Part shown: in pieces, positions 1-8,800 of the stretch
Layout of the letters: each line of letters opens with the position of its first letter
How positions within the stretch are numbered: the first letter of the stretch is position 1
Source: 1-14-2-50-31-20 sp964617555
Lineage (GTDB): Bacteria > Bacteroidota > Ignavibacteria > Ignavibacteriales > Melioribacteraceae
Reading direction: 5' to 3'
NCBI GenBank assembly: GCA_964617555.1
Contig: CAZTYP010000086.1
Location: 1-15,733, forward strand
Length of the DNA: 15,733 bases
The notes under the pieces: generated by a model
Seen by the model: the letters and a program-made list of their open reading frames with translations, nothing else
Told to the model about the DNA's origin: nothing
Database searches by the model: none
Program-made: the position numbers and the translations under genes

Positions 1-242
1 AAATTAAGTGGGGAGAATATTATTTATCTGTTTTTGTAAGTAAACCATTTGGAAATTTAATGATCTATTAATTTGAAGAGATACTTTTTTCGTTTCAAGA
101 TAACATTCCGGCCGATTGGGTTGTTTGCTGATTGTTTTTAATTACCGTGCACTACAAAATCGGACTTACACAATTATTTTTCCGATGTATAAATTGACTA
201 ATTTCTTTATTTTAATAATCCAGATATTTAAGGATATTTAAG
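1..242. other. Upstream region of the budA-like gene
   Basis: No gene is supported here on either strand. The region is AT-rich, and TTTG at 124-127 has no TAnnTTTG at proper spacing, so no promoter can be fixed. The AAGGA at 230-234 is the ribosome binding site of the following gene. Confidence 0.6.
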
Positions 243-962
243 ATGAAAAAAACAATCGGATTTCTTCTTTTGCTTTTATTAATTTCGTGCGTAAACGAAG
301 TTGAACAACCACAAACAGAATCTAAAACCGACGATATATTTCAATACGGGACAAAAAATTCATTATTAACAAATATTTATACCGGCAATGTTACCGTTGG
401 CGAAATAAAGAAGGAAGGGAATTTCGGACTTGGCACATTTAATATGATTGACGGCGAGATGGTAATTTATAACGGAAATGTTTATCAGGTGTTACCAAGC
501 GGAAAAATAAACAACATGCCTTCCGCAATAAAAGTTCCGTTTGTTGTTACAAAATTTTTTAATCCGGATACCTCGTTCTCACTCCCAAATAATATATCAC
601 TCGATTCTGCCAAAGTAATTTTACAAAAGATTATCGGGCATAAAAATTTACCCGCTGCAATAAGAATAAATTCACATTTCGATTCGTTAAAATGCCGCAG
701 TGTTTACAAAGTAAAAAACAATTCCGTTTCACTTGCGGAAATTATTGCCAAACAAAAGATTTTTAATTTTGCCGACAAAGAAGGAACTGTAATCGGTTTT
801 TGGTATCCCGATTATTTCGACGGGGTAAATTTTTCGGGATTCCATTTTCATGTAATGCTGAAAAACATTTCAGGCGGTGGACACATACTCAATTGTAAAT
901 TCGGGAGTGCCGCAGTTGAAATTGATTTTGCTTCCGGAGTAAATGTTTTAATGAACAAATAG
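243..962 (+). CDS. budA: Alpha-acetolactate decarboxylase-like lipoprotein (C-terminally short)
   Basis: Predicted acetolactate decarboxylase (acetolactate to acetoin plus CO2), anchored to the envelope. A type II signal peptide with lipobox LISC places the lipidated cysteine at residue 16. The family core is clear: SLL...IYTG (40-48), GNFGLGTFN (59-67), IDGEM (69-73), VPFVVTKFF (98-106) and the metal-site pattern HFH (201-203) with GGGH (211-214). By spacing from the Brevibacillus enzyme, zinc ligands are H201, H203 and H214, and E72 and R152 match its Glu65 and Arg145. The protein ends at residue 239, just where Bacillus AlsD continues for about 30 residues that carry the last active-site Glu (Glu253 in Brevibacillus), so that residue is absent. 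An AAGGA Shine-Dalgarno sits 8 nt before the ATG. queE starts 12 nt downstream on the same strand. The family call is strong; full activity is uncertain. Confidence 0.85.
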   Translation: MKKTIGFLLLLLLISCVNEVEQPQTESKTDDIFQYGTKNSLLTNIYTGNVTVGEIKKEGNFGLGTFNMIDGEMVIYNGNVYQVLPSGKINNMPSAIKVPFVVTKFFNPDTSFSLPNNISLDSAKVILQKIIGHKNLPAAIRINSHFDSLKCRSVYKVKNNSVSLAEIIAKQKIFNFADKEGTVIGFWYPDYFDGVNFSGFHFHVMLKNISGGGHILNCKFGSAAVEIDFASGVNVLMNK

Positions 963-974
963 CCCGAAAAAATA

Positions 975-1613
975 ATGCTGAAAATAAACGAAATTTTCTT
1001 TTCCATTCAGGGAGAAAGCAGTTATGCGGGGTTACCTTGCGTGTTTGTTCGCCTTACAGGTTGCAATTTACGTTGCTCTTACTGCGATACCGAATATGCT
1101 TTTTACGAGGGTGAAAATTTTTCCGTTGATGACATTTTTGAAAAGGTTTCCGGCTACAATTGTAACCTTGTTGAAATTACAGGTGGCGAACCGTTATTAC
1201 AAAAAGATGTTTATCCTTTAATCACCAAACTTTGCGATAACGGCTATACGGTTTTGCTTGAAACCAACGGTTCCCTTTCCATAAAAAAGGTGGATAAACG
1301 GGTAATAAAAATAATCGATTTTAAAACCCCATCAAGCAAAATGGGAAAAGAAAACTTTATTGAAAACATAAAATACTTAAATTCAAAAGATGAGGTTAAA
1401 TTTGTAATAGGTTCCGAAGAAGATTACATTTGGTCGAAAAATGTTATACGTAAATACAATTTGGATAACCACGTAACCGTTTTGTTTTCTGTGGTTTTCG
1501 GAAAAATGAAAGAATCACTTTTAGTCGAAAAAATTTTAAAAGACAATTTAAATGTAAGATATCAATTGCAGCTTCATAAATATATTTGGAAGCCGGATGA
1601 AAAAGGAGTTTGA
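975..1613 (+). CDS. queE: 7-carboxy-7-deazaguanine synthase (radical SAM)
   Basis: QueE converts 6-carboxytetrahydropterin to 7-carboxy-7-deazaguanine, a step toward preQ0 and queuosine; the enzyme is cytosolic. The N-terminus has the typical IQGES (11-15), followed by the radical SAM cluster motif CX3CX2C at C30, C34 and C37 inside TGCNLRCSYCD. The SAM-binding ITGGEPLLQ is at 68-76, LLETNGS at 94-100, DFKTPSS at 115-121, and the family-typical QLQLHKYIW lies near the C-terminus. At 212 aa the length is normal. It follows the budA-like gene by 12 nt and its stop lies just before the queD start, so the three genes are probably co-transcribed. Its substrate is made by the next gene, queD. The other pathway genes (folE, queC, queF) are not in the window. 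Confidence 0.95.
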   Translation: MLKINEIFFSIQGESSYAGLPCVFVRLTGCNLRCSYCDTEYAFYEGENFSVDDIFEKVSGYNCNLVEITGGEPLLQKDVYPLITKLCDNGYTVLLETNGSLSIKKVDKRVIKIIDFKTPSSKMGKENFIENIKYLNSKDEVKFVIGSEEDYIWSKNVIRKYNLDNHVTVLFSVVFGKMKESLLVEKILKDNLNVRYQLQLHKYIWKPDEKGV

Positions 1614-1618
1614 CAAAA

Positions 1619-2035
1619 ATGAAAATAGCAAAAGATTTTAGATGGGAAATGGCACACAGATTACAATGCCACAAAGGAAAATGTTTTAACCTACACGGAC
1701 ATTCATACAAGTTGGAAGTAGAATTTGAGGGAAACGTTAATCTGAATACAGGTATGGTACTAGATTATTTTGAGGTAAAAGATATTGTTGCTCCTATTGT
1801 AAACAAATTAGACCATACCGTACTTATTTGGGAAAAAGATACTGTGCTGTTGCAAAAAATCAAGGAGCTTAATTCTGCACATGTTGTTGTTCCTTTTGAA
1901 ACAACCGCAGAAAATTTAACCGACTATTTTTTGAAAGAAATTTCCAAAGCGGAGTTGCCGAAAGAGATAACCAAAATAAAACTCCGCGTTTGTGAAACCG
2001 AAACAACTTATGCGGAAAATGAAATAATTTTATAA
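1619..2035 (+). CDS. queD: 6-carboxytetrahydropterin synthase
   Basis: QueD converts dihydroneopterin triphosphate to 6-carboxytetrahydropterin, the substrate of QueE. Zinc ligands are H13 (WEMAHRL), H26 and H28 in the CX3HGH motif, which begins with the catalytic C22. The catalytic Asp-His pair is D65-H66 (LDHT), TTAENL follows, and the terminal CETETTYAEN carries the conserved Glu. I chose ATG 1619: an AAAAGGAG Shine-Dalgarno at 1601-1608 lies 10 nt before it. A TTG at 1610 in the same frame would add three residues but sits only 1 nt from that site. The Shine-Dalgarno overlaps the 3' end of queE, suggesting translational coupling. The stop codon directly abuts the stop of the convergent hydrolase gene at 2036. 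Confidence 0.94.
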   Translation: MKIAKDFRWEMAHRLQCHKGKCFNLHGHSYKLEVEFEGNVNLNTGMVLDYFEVKDIVAPIVNKLDHTVLIWEKDTVLLQKIKELNSAHVVVPFETTAENLTDYFLKEISKAELPKEITKIKLRVCETETTYAENEIIL

Positions 2036-2911
2036 TTATTTTCCATTGCTTTCAAAATAATCTTTGGTATCAGGACGAGAAAAAGGTTCTACGAAAAACT
2101 TATAAACCGTTTCATTAAATAATTTCGGATTTATTACGGGAGTTAAGTGTGTTTCTCCGGGGAAAATACATAGTTGTGCTTTGGGAATATTTTGATAAAT
2201 TTGAACTGTATGTTCTTCCCTTATTACATCTTTATCACCCGATAAAACCAAGACCGGAGCGGTAATTTTATGTAAACAATCAAGCGAAATATGCGGTTGT
2301 GTCCCTAATAACCCCAATAACTCTTTTTGTAATTTCCAATTTTGAGTTGTGTCCTTTTCAGCAAGTTTTTCATTTACAATTTTCGTCTCTCGTTTAACCA
2401 TTTCAACTGCCCACGGGTAAACGGCAGAAGTATCCGGACGTAAGTTCGCCCCCATTACGGCAAGTTTTCTAATTTTTCCCGGATATTTACTTGCCAAAAG
2501 CAATCCGATAATACCGCCGTCACTCCAACCGAGAACATATGCGGAACTTATGCCAAGATAATTAAGCAACTCCGCCCAATCTTCCGCCAATAATTCGTAA
2601 GTAAAGTGTTGGTTGCCCATCAAAGATTTTCCGTGCCCGCGGCTATCAGCAACAATTACTTTATAATGTTCGGAAAAAAAATCTATCTGAAACTTCATGC
2701 TTGCAATACTTCCGCTGTTACCGTGTATTAAAACAAGCGGTTCTCCTTTGCCGTATATTTCATAATACATTTTTATTCCGTTAACATCAGCAAACTTACC
2801 TGCAACAATATTATCTCCGTAATTGTTTTTATTCCCCTTATCCGATTGAGAAAAGACAAGAGCGGTAAATAAAAATGAATAAAGAAAGATTAATATAATT
2901 TTTGTTTTCAT
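2036..2911 (-). CDS. Exported alpha/beta hydrolase
   Basis: Alpha/beta-hydrolase fold protein of 291 aa, predicted to be exported: the N-terminus is a basic-hydrophobic signal sequence ending in ALVFSQ (residues 17-22). The oxyanion-hole motif is LIHGNSG (61-67), the nucleophile elbow GWSDGG puts Ser130 as nucleophile, the acid is in LSGDKD (D226 or D228), and the catalytic His is H255 in GETHLTP. A cap region with charged helices lies at about 155-215. The substrate (ester, lactone or amide) cannot be told. I placed the start at ATG 2911: AAGGAG lies 8 nt upstream and the signal peptide follows at once. The open frame runs on to 3040, but that part overlaps the channel gene and reads as non-native sequence. 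It follows the channel gene by 19 nt, so they are likely co-transcribed. Confidence 0.88.
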   Translation of the reverse strand: MKTKIILIFLYSFLFTALVFSQSDKGNKNNYGDNIVAGKFADVNGIKMYYEIYGKGEPLVLIHGNSGSIASMKFQIDFFSEHYKVIVADSRGHGKSLMGNQHFTYELLAEDWAELLNYLGISSAYVLGWSDGGIIGLLLASKYPGKIRKLAVMGANLRPDTSAVYPWAVEMVKRETKIVNEKLAEKDTTQNWKLQKELLGLLGTQPHISLDCLHKITAPVLVLSGDKDVIREEHTVQIYQNIPKAQLCIFPGETHLTPVINPKLFNETVYKFFVEPFSRPDTKDYFESNGK

Positions 2912-2930
2912 AATTAAGCTCCTTATTTTC

Positions 2931-3749
2931 TTATAATTTTTCACCGCAATATTTACAATAAAGGGCATCGGCATCATGGCCTTCGGCCGAGCATGAAGGA
3001 CAAACTTGTGTTGAAACTTTTTCCTTTTTAATTCCCGCATATTCTGCGGTAACTATTCCGGTCGGAACGGCAATTATCCCGTAACCCAAAATCATTATCA
3101 ACGAAGCCAATGCTTGCCCCAAGGGTGTTTGCGGAGAAATATCTCCGTAACCGACTGTTGTTAACGTTACTATTGCCCAATATATGGAATGAGGAATGTT
3201 TGTAAATCCGTTTTTTTCTCCTTCTATTACATACATTAATGAACCTACTATTACAACAATAATCATAACGGTAAGAAGAAAGACGAGGATTTTTCTTTTA
3301 CTTTGTTTTATTGCGGCCGATAAATTGTTGGCGGCACCGAGATACTGAACAAATTTTAAAATTCTAAAAACACGTAACATACGTAAAAGACGTATGGTAA
3401 TAAAATATTGACTCCCCGGAAATATTAAACTTAAATATGTGGGAAGTACAGAAACCAGGTCAACAATTCCGTAAAAACTACGGGCATACGCAAAGGGATT
3501 GCCTATAGAATAAAGGCGCAACAGGTATTCCGCAGAAAAAAGGAGAGTGAAAAACCATTCCGCATAAAAAAGCAGATTACCGTATTCCGCTTTAATTGAA
3601 GCAACGGAATCCAACATTACCACAAGTACGCTTAATACTATGGCAACAAGCAAGAGGATATCAAACAGTTTTCCTGCTTGCGTATCGGCTTCAAAAATAA
3701 TTTCGTGAAGTTTTAATCTGTGTGGAGAAAGTGTTTTTTTATTTTTCAT
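2931..3749 (-). CDS. Voltage-gated potassium channel with C-terminal zinc ribbon
   Basis: Six-TM Kv-type channel subunit, inner membrane. The S4 sensor is textbook: R120, R123, R126, R129 and K132 at every third position (272-aa numbering). The pore loop carries the K+ selectivity filter TTVGYGD at 197-203, and the last inner helix (LIMILGYGIIAVPTGIV) follows. After S6 comes a short tail with CPSC (250-253) and CKYC (265-268), a four-cysteine zinc ribbon. The start is uncertain. ATG 3749 begins directly with a basic segment. An in-frame GTG at 3776 would add nine residues, and neither has a clear Shine-Dalgarno. It lies 48 nt after the GT9 gene and 19 nt before the hydrolase, all on the minus strand, which suggests one transcript. 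No RCK or cyclic-nucleotide domain is present, so gating should be by voltage alone. Confidence 0.92.
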   Translation of the reverse strand: MKNKKTLSPHRLKLHEIIFEADTQAGKLFDILLLVAIVLSVLVVMLDSVASIKAEYGNLLFYAEWFFTLLFSAEYLLRLYSIGNPFAYARSFYGIVDLVSVLPTYLSLIFPGSQYFITIRLLRMLRVFRILKFVQYLGAANNLSAAIKQSKRKILVFLLTVMIIVVIVGSLMYVIEGEKNGFTNIPHSIYWAIVTLTTVGYGDISPQTPLGQALASLIMILGYGIIAVPTGIVTAEYAGIKKEKVSTQVCPSCSAEGHDADALYCKYCGEKL

Positions 3750-3797
3750 TTTTTTACTTAAAATAATTTTTAACACTAAAAAAAGTTATAATAAATT

Positions 3798-4859
3798 TTA
3801 TTTATCTAAAAATTCCTCAGTTATTTTATAAACAATCTCCACACTTAAATCGTGCATACACTTGAATTGTTCGTCTGTTCTGCCGCAGGTAAGTGGTTTA
3901 GGAGAGTAGAAAAAGCACGGGGCACAATCAAGATTAAGAGAAGCAATTCTATATTCCGTTTGCCATGGATGGATAAAGTACGGATTGGTGGGTCCGATAA
4001 TTACAATTGTTTTACGCTTCATTGCCGCCGCAATATGCATTAAGCCGGAATCGTTGGTTACAAACAAATCGGAGCGTTTAATTATTGCTGCGGTTTGTCG
4101 TAAATTTTCGGTAATAACATTTATGAAGTTATTGTTTGCAACCAAATTTTCTATTTTATTCTTCAACTCTTTCTCGTCGGGACCACCAAAAAGTAAAACC
4201 TTGGCGTTCCGTCTTTCAATCAATAATTTTGAAAGCTCTGCGAATTTTTCGGCTTGCCATCTTCTGTTGATGTGGTTTTTAAGTGTTGAACATCCGGCAT
4301 GTATTCCTACAACAAAATCGTTTTTTTCAATTCGATTATCAGATAAATATCTTGAAGCAAAATCAATATCGGTTTGTTTTAAAGGAAACGACAAAGGCGG
4401 AATTTCCTTTTCATCTTTATTTATAAGAGTTTGTATAAGTTTAACATTGGTTTCAACACAATGGCTGGTGTTGTTTTCTTTTACCGTTACATTATTCAAA
4501 AACCCGAGGTTAAAAAAATTATTGTGAATGTAGTTAACACCCAACCTTTTTTTTGCCTTTAAAAAGTAGTGCAACAAATTATATTCTTTTCTGTTGGAAG
4601 GATAAACATTTACGGAAACATCATAGGTGTTACGAAGTTTACTCAAATACTTTGCAGTGGAAAACTTGCTTTTATTCAGCATATCGTAATAGAAAACATT
4701 GTCGGGCTCTTCAAGATTTTCATATAACTCTTTTACTCCTTTTAACATCGTAAGGGCATCTATTTTTGCTTCCGGAAATTCTTTCCTCAAAAGAGCCAAT
4801 GCCGGCGTAAACATTAAGGCATCGCCTATACCGGAGAGTGCATTAATAAGTATTTTCAA
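3798..4859 (-). CDS. Glycosyltransferase family 9 (heptosyltransferase-like)
   Basis: GT9 enzyme of the ADP-heptose:LPS heptosyltransferase type, probably adding a sugar to the LPS core at the cytosolic face of the inner membrane. The N-terminal Rossmann motif is ILINALSGIGDALMFTPAL (3-21). The second half has GIHAGCS (185-191), LLFGGPDE (222-229), and the donor-site signature FVTNDSGLMHIAAAM (266-280) followed by IIGPTNP. A four-cysteine set (C312, C315, C325, C334) near the C-terminus is common in the family. Sugar and acceptor cannot be predicted. The start is TTG at 4859: the fold needs the residues it encodes, no in-frame ATG lies upstream before a stop, and a GGA sits 9 nt before it. 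The first in-frame ATG would remove 15 core residues. It probably heads an operon with the channel and hydrolase genes. Confidence 0.9.
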   Translation of the reverse strand: MKILINALSGIGDALMFTPALALLRKEFPEAKIDALTMLKGVKELYENLEEPDNVFYYDMLNKSKFSTAKYLSKLRNTYDVSVNVYPSNRKEYNLLHYFLKAKKRLGVNYIHNNFFNLGFLNNVTVKENNTSHCVETNVKLIQTLINKDEKEIPPLSFPLKQTDIDFASRYLSDNRIEKNDFVVGIHAGCSTLKNHINRRWQAEKFAELSKLLIERRNAKVLLFGGPDEKELKNKIENLVANNNFINVITENLRQTAAIIKRSDLFVTNDSGLMHIAAAMKRKTIVIIGPTNPYFIHPWQTEYRIASLNLDCAPCFFYSPKPLTCGRTDEQFKCMHDLSVEIVYKITEEFLDK

Positions 4860-5097
4860 TTCAATATTTCCATTTGTTTCAGAAGTATTATTATTGCTCT
4901 AAATTATACTACAAAATATAGAAAAATTAGAAATGCGAAATTTTTAAAATATAAAATTTGTTATGCGTTTTTTAACGATGGGAAAATAATATTTAAAGCA
5001 AAAAATAATTCGGATGTTTAAACAACATGGAGTAATTCTCATTAGTTTAAATTTTAGTTCTTTTCTCTTTTTAGATAAATTGAAATTGTAATGTTTT

Positions 5098-5778
5098 TCA
5101 GTAATTTACATTTTTATAAATCTCTTTTATATCCGGAAGCTCTGTCGTGTAATAATGCACCCAAATATAAATGTGGTTAAAAAGAGCTGCCACCAATGCG
5201 GCTTCGGAAAGAAGAAGCAATCCGGGTAAATAGAGAACCATTAAACCCACAACATACATCGCATTTTTTATATAACGGAAAATCCCTTCTTTTACAAATG
5301 GTTTGTTAAAGTTTTTATCGAAATGGTCTATTCCGAATGCACGTTCTACGGTAAAATATTTTTTAACGGAATACTCTAAATAGATAATAGGTGGGGTAAT
5401 TATTACGGCAAACAAATAAGCCCAAAAAGGATTAACGAAGAGGGTATTGCTGTTGCTTATGGCAAGAATAATTATGAAAACAAGACGCGAAATGAACAGA
5501 ATTGAAAAGCCCGCGGAATAAAGCAAAAATGCTTTTTTTATACCGAATTTTCCGGTAAAAATATTTCCGTAAAGTTCTAAACGCCACACCAACCAAACAT
5601 AAATTTGATGAAGCACAGGAACAATAAGAGCAATCCAAAACCACGTTTTTGTAGATATCCCCCAAAAATTACCAACCGATAATCTGCTTGTATTGTTTAT
5701 ATAAAATACAATTATCCCCAGTAAAATTAGGAGTAAAATCAAATGATAAAATTGATATTTAAATATTTTTTTAATCAA
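5098..5778 (-). CDS. Membrane methyltransferase, PEMT/ICMT-like
   Basis: Integral membrane protein of about 226 aa with roughly six hydrophobic segments. The C-terminal part matches the phospholipid/isoprenylcysteine methyltransferase pattern: KEGIFRYIKNAMYVVG (163-178) is a variant of the SAM-site G-FR-x-RNPMY motif, and HYYTTELPDIKEIY (208-221) matches its E-P-x-L-x-x-x-Y end. A phosphatidylethanolamine-type or other lipid methyl acceptor is plausible but unproven. The frame stays open to a GTG at 5820, but residues 1-8 of that reading are encoded by the carB terminator hairpin (5798-5819). I therefore place the start inside, at TTG 5778, just before the basic stretch that leads into the first TM helix. 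No good Shine-Dalgarno is visible, so the start is uncertain. The gene lies downstream of carB on the same strand but beyond its terminator. Confidence 0.75.
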   Translation of the reverse strand: MIKKIFKYQFYHLILLLILLGIIVFYINNTSRLSVGNFWGISTKTWFWIALIVPVLHQIYVWLVWRLELYGNIFTGKFGIKKAFLLYSAGFSILFISRLVFIIILAISNSNTLFVNPFWAYLFAVIITPPIIYLEYSVKKYFTVERAFGIDHFDKNFNKPFVKEGIFRYIKNAMYVVGLMVLYLPGLLLLSEAALVAALFNHIYIWVHYYTTELPDIKEIYKNVNY

Positions 5779-5790
5779 AACGGATATATA

Positions 5791-5819
5791 AAAAAAATGT
5801 CCCGCAACAAAACGGGACA
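5791..5819 (-). terminator. Intrinsic terminator of carAB
   Basis: Read on the minus strand, a perfect 7-bp stem TGTCCCG/CGGGACA (5819-5813 and 5804-5798) with an 8-nt loop is followed directly by seven T (5797-5791). It begins 17 nt after the carB stop. On the plus strand there is no T tract, so it works in one direction only. Confidence 0.88.
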
Positions 5820-5836
5820 CATCATTATACTTATTA

Positions 5837-8800
5837 TTATTTATATTCGTCCCAGCTTTTTACAAGGAGCTTCTCTTTATTATAAAAAACAGATTTGATA
5901 AAACGCTTTGCCACTTGAATATTTGTAATCAACGGAATATTTAAATCGATTGCCTTTCTGCGAATAAAATAATCGCTATCCAATTCCGATTTTTCATTGT
6001 TCTTTGGAATATTGATAACCAAATCAATTTTCCCTTCTTCCATATAAGTAAGAATATTCGGCTCTTTTTTTGTAAAAGGACGATTAAGCGGTTTAATATC
6101 AAATCCCAAATTGCCGTAAAACTCTGCGGTACCCGATGTTCCGTATAAATCCAAATCGTACGTGGAAAGCATCCTCATTTCTTCCAAAAAAACAGCTTTT
6201 TTATTTAGAGGTCCGGTAGAAATTAAAACCCCTTTTTGAGGAATTTTAAAACCGATAGACAAAACGGACTTGAGGAATGCCTCGTTAAAATCATCACCGA
6301 GACACGCGACTTCACCAGTAGAAGACATTTCCACACCGAGTACGGGGTCGGAACCTTTTAAGCGTGTAAAAGAGAACTGAGGCGCTTTAACGCCAACGTA
6401 ATCAAGGTCGAAAGAGGATTTATCAATTCTTGCCGGTTTTTCGCCAATCATAAGCAGGGTTGCAATATCAATAAAATTTCGTTTTAACACTTTGGAAACA
6501 AACGGAAAACTTCTGGAAGCTCGCAAATTACACTCAATCACTTTCACATCGTTATCCTTTGCAATAAACTGCATGTTGAAAGGTCCTGTAATTTCCAACG
6601 CTTTGGCAATTTTACGAGTAATCATTTTAATACGGCGCATTGTTTCAAGGTATAAACGCTGCGGAGGTAAAACGATTGTAGCATCGCCGGAATGAACGCC
6701 AGCATTTTCAACATGTTCCGAAATTGCATAAGCAAAAAGCTCACCGTGATCAGCAACCGCATCCACTTCAATTTCGCGTGCATCGGTAATAAACTTTGTA
6801 ATTACAACGGGATGCTCGCTACTTATATCGGATGCTTTTTTTAAGAATGCTTCTAACTCGTCTTCGGTAAGCACAATACTCATTGCCGCACCGCTCAATA
6901 CATAGCTGGGACGTATTAACACAGGGTAGCCGACTTTTTTGCAAAATTCTTTGGCAGAATCCAAACTTGTAAGCTCTTCCCAATCGGGCTGATCTATCTT
7001 TTCTTTATCGAGAATTGCTGAAAACTTATGTCTGCTTTCGGCATTATCAATCTGCTCGGGAGATGTGCCCAATATTTTAACACCGTGTTGATGCAGTTTT
7101 ACGGCAAGGTTATTCGGAATTTGTCCGCCCACGGAAACAATAACACCTTCGGGGTTTTCTTTTTCGTAAATATCCAAAACACGTTCCATGCTCATTTCTT
7201 CAAAATACAACTTGTGGGCAATATCATGATCGGTACTTACCGTTTCGGGATTATAATTAATCATTATGGATTTATAGCCGTGTTTATCCAATGTAGTGGC
7301 GGCATTAACACAACACCAGTCAAACTCTACCGAGGAACCGATGCGATAAGCTCCGCCACCGAGTACAATAATTTGTTTATCCTCGCCTACTTCGATATCA
7401 TCAAAAAAACCGTTGTAAGTCATATAAAGATAATTTGTTTGAGCCGGAAACTCTGCAGCCATAGTGTCTATTTGTTTTACACTTGGAATAACACCAAGCT
7501 CCTTGCGGTAATTCCTAACTTCAAATTCATCGGTGTTTGTAAGTTTACCTATCTGTTTATCGGAAAATCCGTATTGCTTTGTTTTAAGCAAAGTAAGTTT
7601 ATCAATATCGGTCAATTTTTTATTTTGTAACACTTCGGCTTGTTCAACAATGTTTTTCATCTTGAACAAAAACCATCTGTCTATTTTTGTTAACTCGTAA
7701 AGTTTATCAACGGAATAACCTTGCTGTAGTGCTTTTGCCACATAATAAATTCGTTTATCGCTCGGTTGTTGAAGCTCTGCATCCATTGCTTCTATTTCAA
7801 AATCGTTGCAAACAAATCCGTCCATCCCGATATCCAGCATACGGATTGCTTTTTGCAATACCTCTTCAAAACTTCTACCGATAGACATTACTTCGCCGAC
7901 AGATTTCATTTCGGAGCCGAGCAAAGTGCTTACTTGACTGAATTTTTGCAAATCCCAACGAGGGAATTTAAGCACAACATAATCCAAGGCCGGTTCGCAA
8001 CAAGCAGATGTTTCTTTTGTTATCTCGTTTTCAATTTCGTTAAGGGCATAACCTATGGAAAGTTTAGTGGCAACAAAAGCCAAAGGATATCCGGTTGCTT
8101 TGGAAGCTAATGCGGAACTGCGGCTTAACCGTGCGTTAACTTCAATTATTCTGTAATCGTCGGAAGTAGGAGAAAGGGCATATTGAATATTACATTCTCC
8201 CACTATACCGAGGTGGCGTATTAATTTAATTCCGTTGGAACGAAGCATAAAATTTTCTTTTGCCGAAAGTGTTTGCACGGGGGCAACCACAATACTGTCG
8301 CCGGTATGAATACCCATCGGATCAACATTTTCCATTGAGCAAACAGTAATACAATTATCATGTTTGTCGCGCACAATTTCATATTCAACTTCTTTCCAGC
8401 CGTAAAGAGATTCCTCAATTAAAATTTGACTGGTAAAGGAAAAAGCCCTCTTGGCTTTTTCAACAAGCTGGTCTTCGGTTTCCACAATTCCGGATCCCAA
8501 CCCGCCCAAAGCATAAGCTATGCGAACCATTACCGGGAAACCAATTTCGTTGGCAATTGTAACGGCTTCCTCTACATTTTCAGCCGTTTTGCTTATTGCA
8601 ACTTTAAGTCCGGCTTCTTCAACTTTGCGATTAAAAAGATTTCTATCCTCCGTTTTTTTGATTGTTTCCACGGGGGTTCCGAGAACTTTTACATTATATT
8701 TTTCCAGAATCCCTTTGTCGTAAAGTTCAACGCCGGTATTCAGTCCTGTTTGACCGCCGAATCCGAGTAAAATTCCGTCCGGCTTCTCCTTTTTAATTAT

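Noticed and set aside
2912..3040. N-terminal extension of the hydrolase reading frame to 3040
   Set aside because: It overlaps the 3' end of the channel gene, reads as basic non-native sequence, and a proper Shine-Dalgarno plus signal peptide mark the start at 2911.
3985..4527. 180-codon plus-strand ORF opposite the GT9 gene
   Set aside because: It is a shadow of the GT9 coding sequence, with no start signal of its own.
4860..5097. Promoter upstream of the GT9 gene
   Set aside because: Minus-strand TATATTTTG and TATAAT lie nearby, but neither has the right spacing to a -33 or -35 box, so I did not list it.
7028..7630. 200-codon plus-strand ORF inside carB
   Set aside because: It is antisense to conserved carB sequence, and nothing in its translation is recognisable.
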